Of a DNA stretch of 8,324 bases, positions 5,803-8,324 are shown piece by piece; positions within the stretch are counted from its first letter, which is position 1; every line of letters starts with the position of its first letter. A model generated the notes under the pieces. That model saw only the letters and a program-made list of their open reading frames with translations, was not told the DNA's origin and ran no database searches. This DNA is from Candidatus Altarchaeales archaeon. GTDB lineage: Archaea > Altiarchaeota > Altiarchaeia > IMC4 > QMZM01. The stretch is from assembly GCA_003663115.1 (NCBI GenBank), contig QMZJ01000052.1:1-8324 (forward strand), in the 5' to 3' direction. The position numbers were made by a program, and so were the translations under genes.

Positions 5803-6891
5803 ATGGATCCCAAAGAAAAATATAAACTGCGGAAGCTCATACACGAGTTAAAGGAGAAGAAGGGAAGACATACCGAGCTTGTATCGGTTTACATTCCAAA
5901 GGGATTTGACATAAACAGTGTTATCAGTCAACTGATAGATGAGCAGGGAACCGCGACGAATATAAAGTCGAAGACCACGAGGAAGAACGTCATCGATGCA
6001 TTAGAGAGGATCATTCAACATCTAAGGCTGTTTAAGCAAACTCCGGAGAACGGTCTGGCGGTCTTCTGCGGAAATGTCTCCGAGAGGGAGGGAATCCAGG
6101 ATCTACAACTATGGTCGGTAGAGCCATTTGAGCCCATCTCTGTGAAAATATACAGATGTGACCAGACCTTTGTTACAGAGCCACTCGAGGATTTGGTAAT
6201 ACCAAAGGACGTTTATGGTTTGATAGCAATTGACAACAAGGAAGCTACAATAGCAACCCTGAAGGGCGACAGATATAATATAATAAAGAAACTGACTTCT
6301 GGTTACAGGGGCAAGCACAGAGCCGGGGGTCAATCACAGAGGAGATTCGAGAGGATAGTCAGAGAGCAGTCTCATGAGTTCAAGGTGAGGGTCGGGGAGC
6401 ATGCCACATCCATCTTCCTCGAAAATTTAAGGGATTTAAAGGGGATCATTATCGGAGGTCCGGCTGGGACGAAGGATGACTTCGTTGAGGGAGATTACCT
6501 CCACCACGAATTAAAGAAGAGGATCATTGCGGTCCAGGATATAACCTATACCGACGAATCCGGAATCAGAGAATTGATAGATAAATCTAAGGATATCCTA
6601 AGTAATGTGCAGATGGTAAGGCAGAAGACACTGATGCAGAGATTCATGAAGGAGCTGGTTTCTGATGGCAATATAGCTTATGCGGACGATATAGAAAAAG
6701 CCCTGAATGCGGGAGCCATAGAAACACTCCTCTTATCCGAGAATTTGGATGATGAGGTTATCGATAGATTGTATGAGAGTGCGAAGGCGACGGGGGCAAA
6801 CGTAGAGATCCTTCCGGACAGCTTCGAGGAGGGTTTTCAGCTCTGGAATACCTTCGGGGGTAAGGCCGCTTTACTTAGATTTAAGATATAG
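5803..6891 (+). CDS. prf1: Peptide chain release factor aRF1 (compact form)
   Basis: This archaeal class I release factor reads all three stop codons and triggers peptide release in the ribosome, working with aEF1A. Domain 1 carries GTATNIKS (49-56) and the stop-reading YRCDQTF (117-123, YxCxxxF). Domain 2 carries the catalytic GGQ (175-177) within HRAGGQSQRRFERI. Domain 3 ends in FGGKAALLRFKI (351-362). The length of 362 residues is below the usual 410-420. The gap falls in domain 3 after LLLSENLDD (309-317), where many archaeal homologues carry a four-cysteine mini-domain; here the text runs directly into EVIDRLYESAKATGANVEI, and the protein has only two cysteines, C89 and C119. The ATG at 5803 has no clear Shine-Dalgarno motif. 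It lies 15 bases after the pheT fragment, so it is probably co-transcribed and possibly translated by reinitiation. It is convergent with the SPFH gene, 13 bases apart. Confidence 0.96.
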   Translation: MDPKEKYKLRKLIHELKEKKGRHTELVSVYIPKGFDINSVISQLIDEQGTATNIKSKTTRKNVIDALERIIQHLRLFKQTPENGLAVFCGNVSEREGIQDLQLWSVEPFEPISVKIYRCDQTFVTEPLEDLVIPKDVYGLIAIDNKEATIATLKGDRYNIIKKLTSGYRGKHRAGGQSQRRFERIVREQSHEFKVRVGEHATSIFLENLRDLKGIIIGGPAGTKDDFVEGDYLHHELKKRIIAVQDITYTDESGIRELIDKSKDILSNVQMVRQKTLMQRFMKELVSDGNIAYADDIEKALNAGAIETLLLSENLDDEVIDRLYESAKATGANVEILPDSFEEGFQLWNTFGGKAALLRFKI

Positions 6892-6897
6892 GAAAAA

Positions 6898-6919
6898 GGA
6901 AGGGTTATTCCCCCCCTTC
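6898..6919. terminator. Small inverted repeat between convergent aRF1 and SPFH genes
   Basis: GAAGGG (6899-6904) can pair with CCCTTC (6914-6919) across a 9-base loop containing TTATTCCCC. The two stop codons are only 13 bases apart, so the element overlaps the last codons of the SPFH gene. A termination role is suggested only by position, and the stem is short. Confidence 0.2.
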
Positions 6920-7921
6920 ATAACTAAATTCTGTTTCTTCTCCGGGCCTCTCTTCCTCGCTAACTTCACTTTCGAAGGCTTTTGCGAGTTCTTCAAGCTT
7001 CTTTTTCCTTATCTCCGGTTTTTCCTTGAATATCTCCGCTATACTCCCTATACTCCCGAGAATCCCGGAGGTCTCCACGGGCAGGAATATCTTGGTTGCC
7101 TTACCGTCCGCGATCTTCTGTAATGCCTCCAGATATTTTATCGCTATTAAATCCCCCGTTGGCATTCCCCTGTGTATTGCCGAGTATACGTTCCTGATTG
7201 CCTCCGCCTCACCCTGGGCCACGGTAATTTTCTCGTATCTGGTTGCATCAGCCACTTTCCGTATTGCCTCCGCCTCACCCTCCGCCTTTAAAATTGCAGC
7301 CCGTTTTTGACCTTCAGCCTTTAAAATCTGTGCTTGCTTGACTCCCTCGGCATCCAATATTGCGGCCCTCTTCGTTCTCTCCGCCTTCATCTGCTTGCTC
7401 ATTGCATCGGTAATATCCCTGGGGGGTTCGATTTTCTGCAGCTCAACCCTGGTTATCCTGACACCCCACTTGTCTGTCGCATCATCAAGAATCTTTCTGA
7501 GACCCGCGTTGATTCTTTCTCTGGACGTCAGGGTCTCATCCAGCTCCAGATCACCGATTACGTTCCTCAGGTTTGTCTGTGCCAGCTTCAATGCGGCAAC
7601 CTCAAATCTCGCGACATTGTACACAACCCTGAAGGGATCCGTAACCTCGAAATAGATCACGGCATCGACTGTAACGAGGGCGTTATCCTTTGTAATGACC
7701 TCCTGTGGTGGGACATCTATGACCTGCTCTCTGAGGTCTACTTTAATTATCTTCTCGATAAATGGTATAATGAACTGTAATCCTGAGTCAAGGGTTCTCT
7801 GGTATTTACCGAATCTCTCTACCAGGCCCTTTTCGTATGGTCTTATAATCTTTATCGCCTTTGCGGCAAAGACCACAACCAAAAGAAAGGCGAATATTAT
7901 CGGGTATATATCTAACGCCAT
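6905..7921 (-). CDS. SPFH/stomatin-like membrane protein
   Basis: The 338-residue protein has one N-terminal membrane helix (about 6-24), then an SPFH/band-7 domain (about 25-180). Typical motifs are [16 protein letters not shown] (25-40), [17 protein letters not shown] (64-80) and [16 protein letters not shown] (152-167). A long coiled coil follows (about 175-250) with three 11-residue repeats at 184-216. A short hydrophobic stretch comes next (276-298), equivalent to the region that the NfeD-type protease cleaves in Pyrococcus stomatin, and then a charged acidic tail. Stomatins form ring-like oligomers at membranes and are linked to membrane quality control. The start at ATG 7921 is secure: GAGGTGAT lies just upstream and overlaps the stop codon of NfeD, indicating translational coupling. 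The catalytic partner, if any, is not visible in the window. Confidence 0.95.
   Translation of the reverse strand: MALDIYPIIFAFLLVVVFAAKAIKIIRPYEKGLVERFGKYQRTLDSGLQFIIPFIEKIIKVDLREQVIDVPPQEVITKDNALVTVDAVIYFEVTDPFRVVYNVARFEVAALKLAQTNLRNVIGDLELDETLTSRERINAGLRKILDDATDKWGVRITRVELQKIEPPRDITDAMSKQMKAERTKRAAILDAEGVKQAQILKAEGQKRAAILKAEGEAEAIRKVADATRYEKITVAQGEAEAIRNVYSAIHRGMPTGDLIAIKYLEALQKIADGKATKIFLPVETSGILGSIGSIAEIFKEKPEIRKKKLEELAKAFESEVSEEERPGEETEFSYEGGE
7274..7372 (-). repeat. Three tandem 33-base units encoding 11-residue coiled-coil repeats in the SPFH gene
   Basis: The units read [11 protein letters not shown] (184-194), [11 protein letters not shown] (195-205) and [11 protein letters not shown] (206-216). 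The GEAEAIR motif recurs at 215-221 and 237-243, two further 11-residue steps apart. At DNA level the 19-base string ATTGCCTCCGCCTCACCCT (+ strand) is repeated exactly at 7197-7215 and 7263-7281. An 11-residue period is typical of the right-handed coiled coil in stomatins. Confidence 0.8.
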
Positions 7922-7924
7922 TTT

Positions 7925-7932
7925 ATCACCTC
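7925..7932 (-). promoter_or_regulatory. Strong ribosome binding site of the SPFH gene, overlapping the NfeD stop codon
   Basis: On the - strand GAGGTGAT complements the archaeal 16S rRNA 3' end (AUCACCUCC). It stands three bases before the ATG at 7921. The NfeD stop TGA (7931-7933) shares its last two bases with the motif, so a ribosome ending NfeD is placed on the SPFH start signal. Confidence 0.8.
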
Positions 7933-8324
7933 ATAATTTTTTTACAATAAGGTGGGTTCCTTCGACTTTTATCACCTCGACCTCTTCCCCCTCGGGGATT
8001 ATCTCATCTGCGTCGGCTCTCCATTCATCATTTTTCACCCTGACCCTGCCCTCGTTTGTATCTGGGTTAATGGTCTCTATAACCCTTGCCCTCTTTCCGA
8101 TCAATGCATCGACTGCCGCCTCCCTGGGCGCTTTCTTTGTTATCCTCCTTGCAAAGGGTCTCGTTAGAATGACCAGAACTGCGGATACACCCAGAAAGAT
8201 GGCCCATTGCATGATGTAGTCTGTAATGAAAAAAGTACTTATAGCAGCAACCAGGGCGCCTATGCCAAACCACAAGAGGAAGAAACCCGCGGTGAACATC
8301 TCACCTATGAAGAATATTATACCC
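7931..8324 (-). CDS. Short NfeD-family membrane protein (5' end outside window)
   Basis: The - strand frame stays open to the window edge. An ATG at 8299 exists, but the codons before it read GIIFFIGE and join into the EMFTAGFFLLWFGIGALVAA pattern typical of the NfeD N-terminal helix, so the true start lies beyond the window. About 130 residues are visible: two or three membrane helices in the first 55 residues, then an OB-fold domain (ALIGKRARVIETINP, then GRVRVKNDEWRADAD and GEEVEVIKVEGTHLIV). The OB domain of NfeD proteins is thought to contact stomatins. Only a short form is seen here; whether a ClpP-like serine protease domain lies upstream cannot be told, though this short architecture usually lacks it. 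It is the first gene of a coupled pair with SPFH, whose start lies 9 bases after its stop. Confidence 0.9.
   Translation of the reverse strand, partial: GIIFFIGEMFTAGFFLLWFGIGALVAAISTFFITDYIMQWAIFLGVSAVLVILTRPFARRITKKAPREAAVDALIGKRARVIETINPDTNEGRVRVKNDEWRADADEIIPEGEEVEVIKVEGTHLIVKKL

Noticed and set aside
7338..7780. Long open frames on the + strand opposite the SPFH gene (7334-7780, 7338-7655).
   Set aside because: They are shadows of a well-supported coding gene with strong motifs and its own ribosome site, and their translations show no domain pattern.
1..8324. CRISPR array, insertion sequence, toxin-antitoxin pair or defence gene.
   Set aside because: No regularly spaced repeats, transposase or nuclease motifs, or paired small ORFs with family signatures were seen on either strand.

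Overview
The window comes from an archaeal chromosome. The evidence is an aRF1-type class I release factor, an archaeal-type PheRS beta fragment, an Lrp/AsnC regulator with an AT-rich TATA-box promoter, Shine-Dalgarno motifs of the GAGGTGAT type, and a stomatin/NfeD pair of a kind common in Archaea. I cannot name the species. All stretches longer than about 160 bases are coding.

Layout. (1) Bases 1-1984 hold the 3' end of a flippase-like (UPF0104/LPG_synthase_TM) membrane protein on the + strand. It is followed, on the - strand, by a GT2 polyprenyl-phosphate glycosyltransferase and, upstream of that, an Lrp/AsnC regulator. (2) The AT-rich gap 1985-2141 separates the regulator from a divergent, unrecognised multi-pass membrane protein (2142-3665). 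It carries a perfect 14-bp palindrome and an 8-6-8 inverted repeat. (3) Convergent with the membrane protein, overlapping it by 4 bases at the stop codons, is a GT-C-like polytopic membrane protein (3662-4906, - strand). (4) Bases 4963-6891, + strand, carry a phenylalanyl-tRNA synthetase beta gene without its first half (only the B5-B7 region), then aRF1. The aRF1 has the NIKS, YxCxxxF and GGQ motifs but is short, apparently lacking the cysteine-rich mini-domain of domain 3. (5) Bases 6905-8324, - strand, hold a stomatin-like SPFH gene preceded by a short NfeD gene that runs off the window.

How the genes may work together. The GT2 enzyme, the flippase-like protein and the GT-C-like protein fit an archaeal lipid-linked glycosylation pathway: a sugar is loaded on a polyprenyl phosphate inside the cell and transferred by a GT-C enzyme outside it. 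The unrecognised membrane protein, with a predicted soluble C-terminal domain, lies among them and may belong to the same surface process; this is inference from position. The pheT fragment and aRF1 form a translation pair. NfeD and SPFH form a translationally coupled membrane-quality-control pair.

Most interesting points: the abrupt loss of the PheT N-terminal half at about 4939-4963, beside the promoter region of the GT-C-like gene; the compact aRF1; the unrecognised membrane protein; and the symmetrical elements of the regulator promoter.
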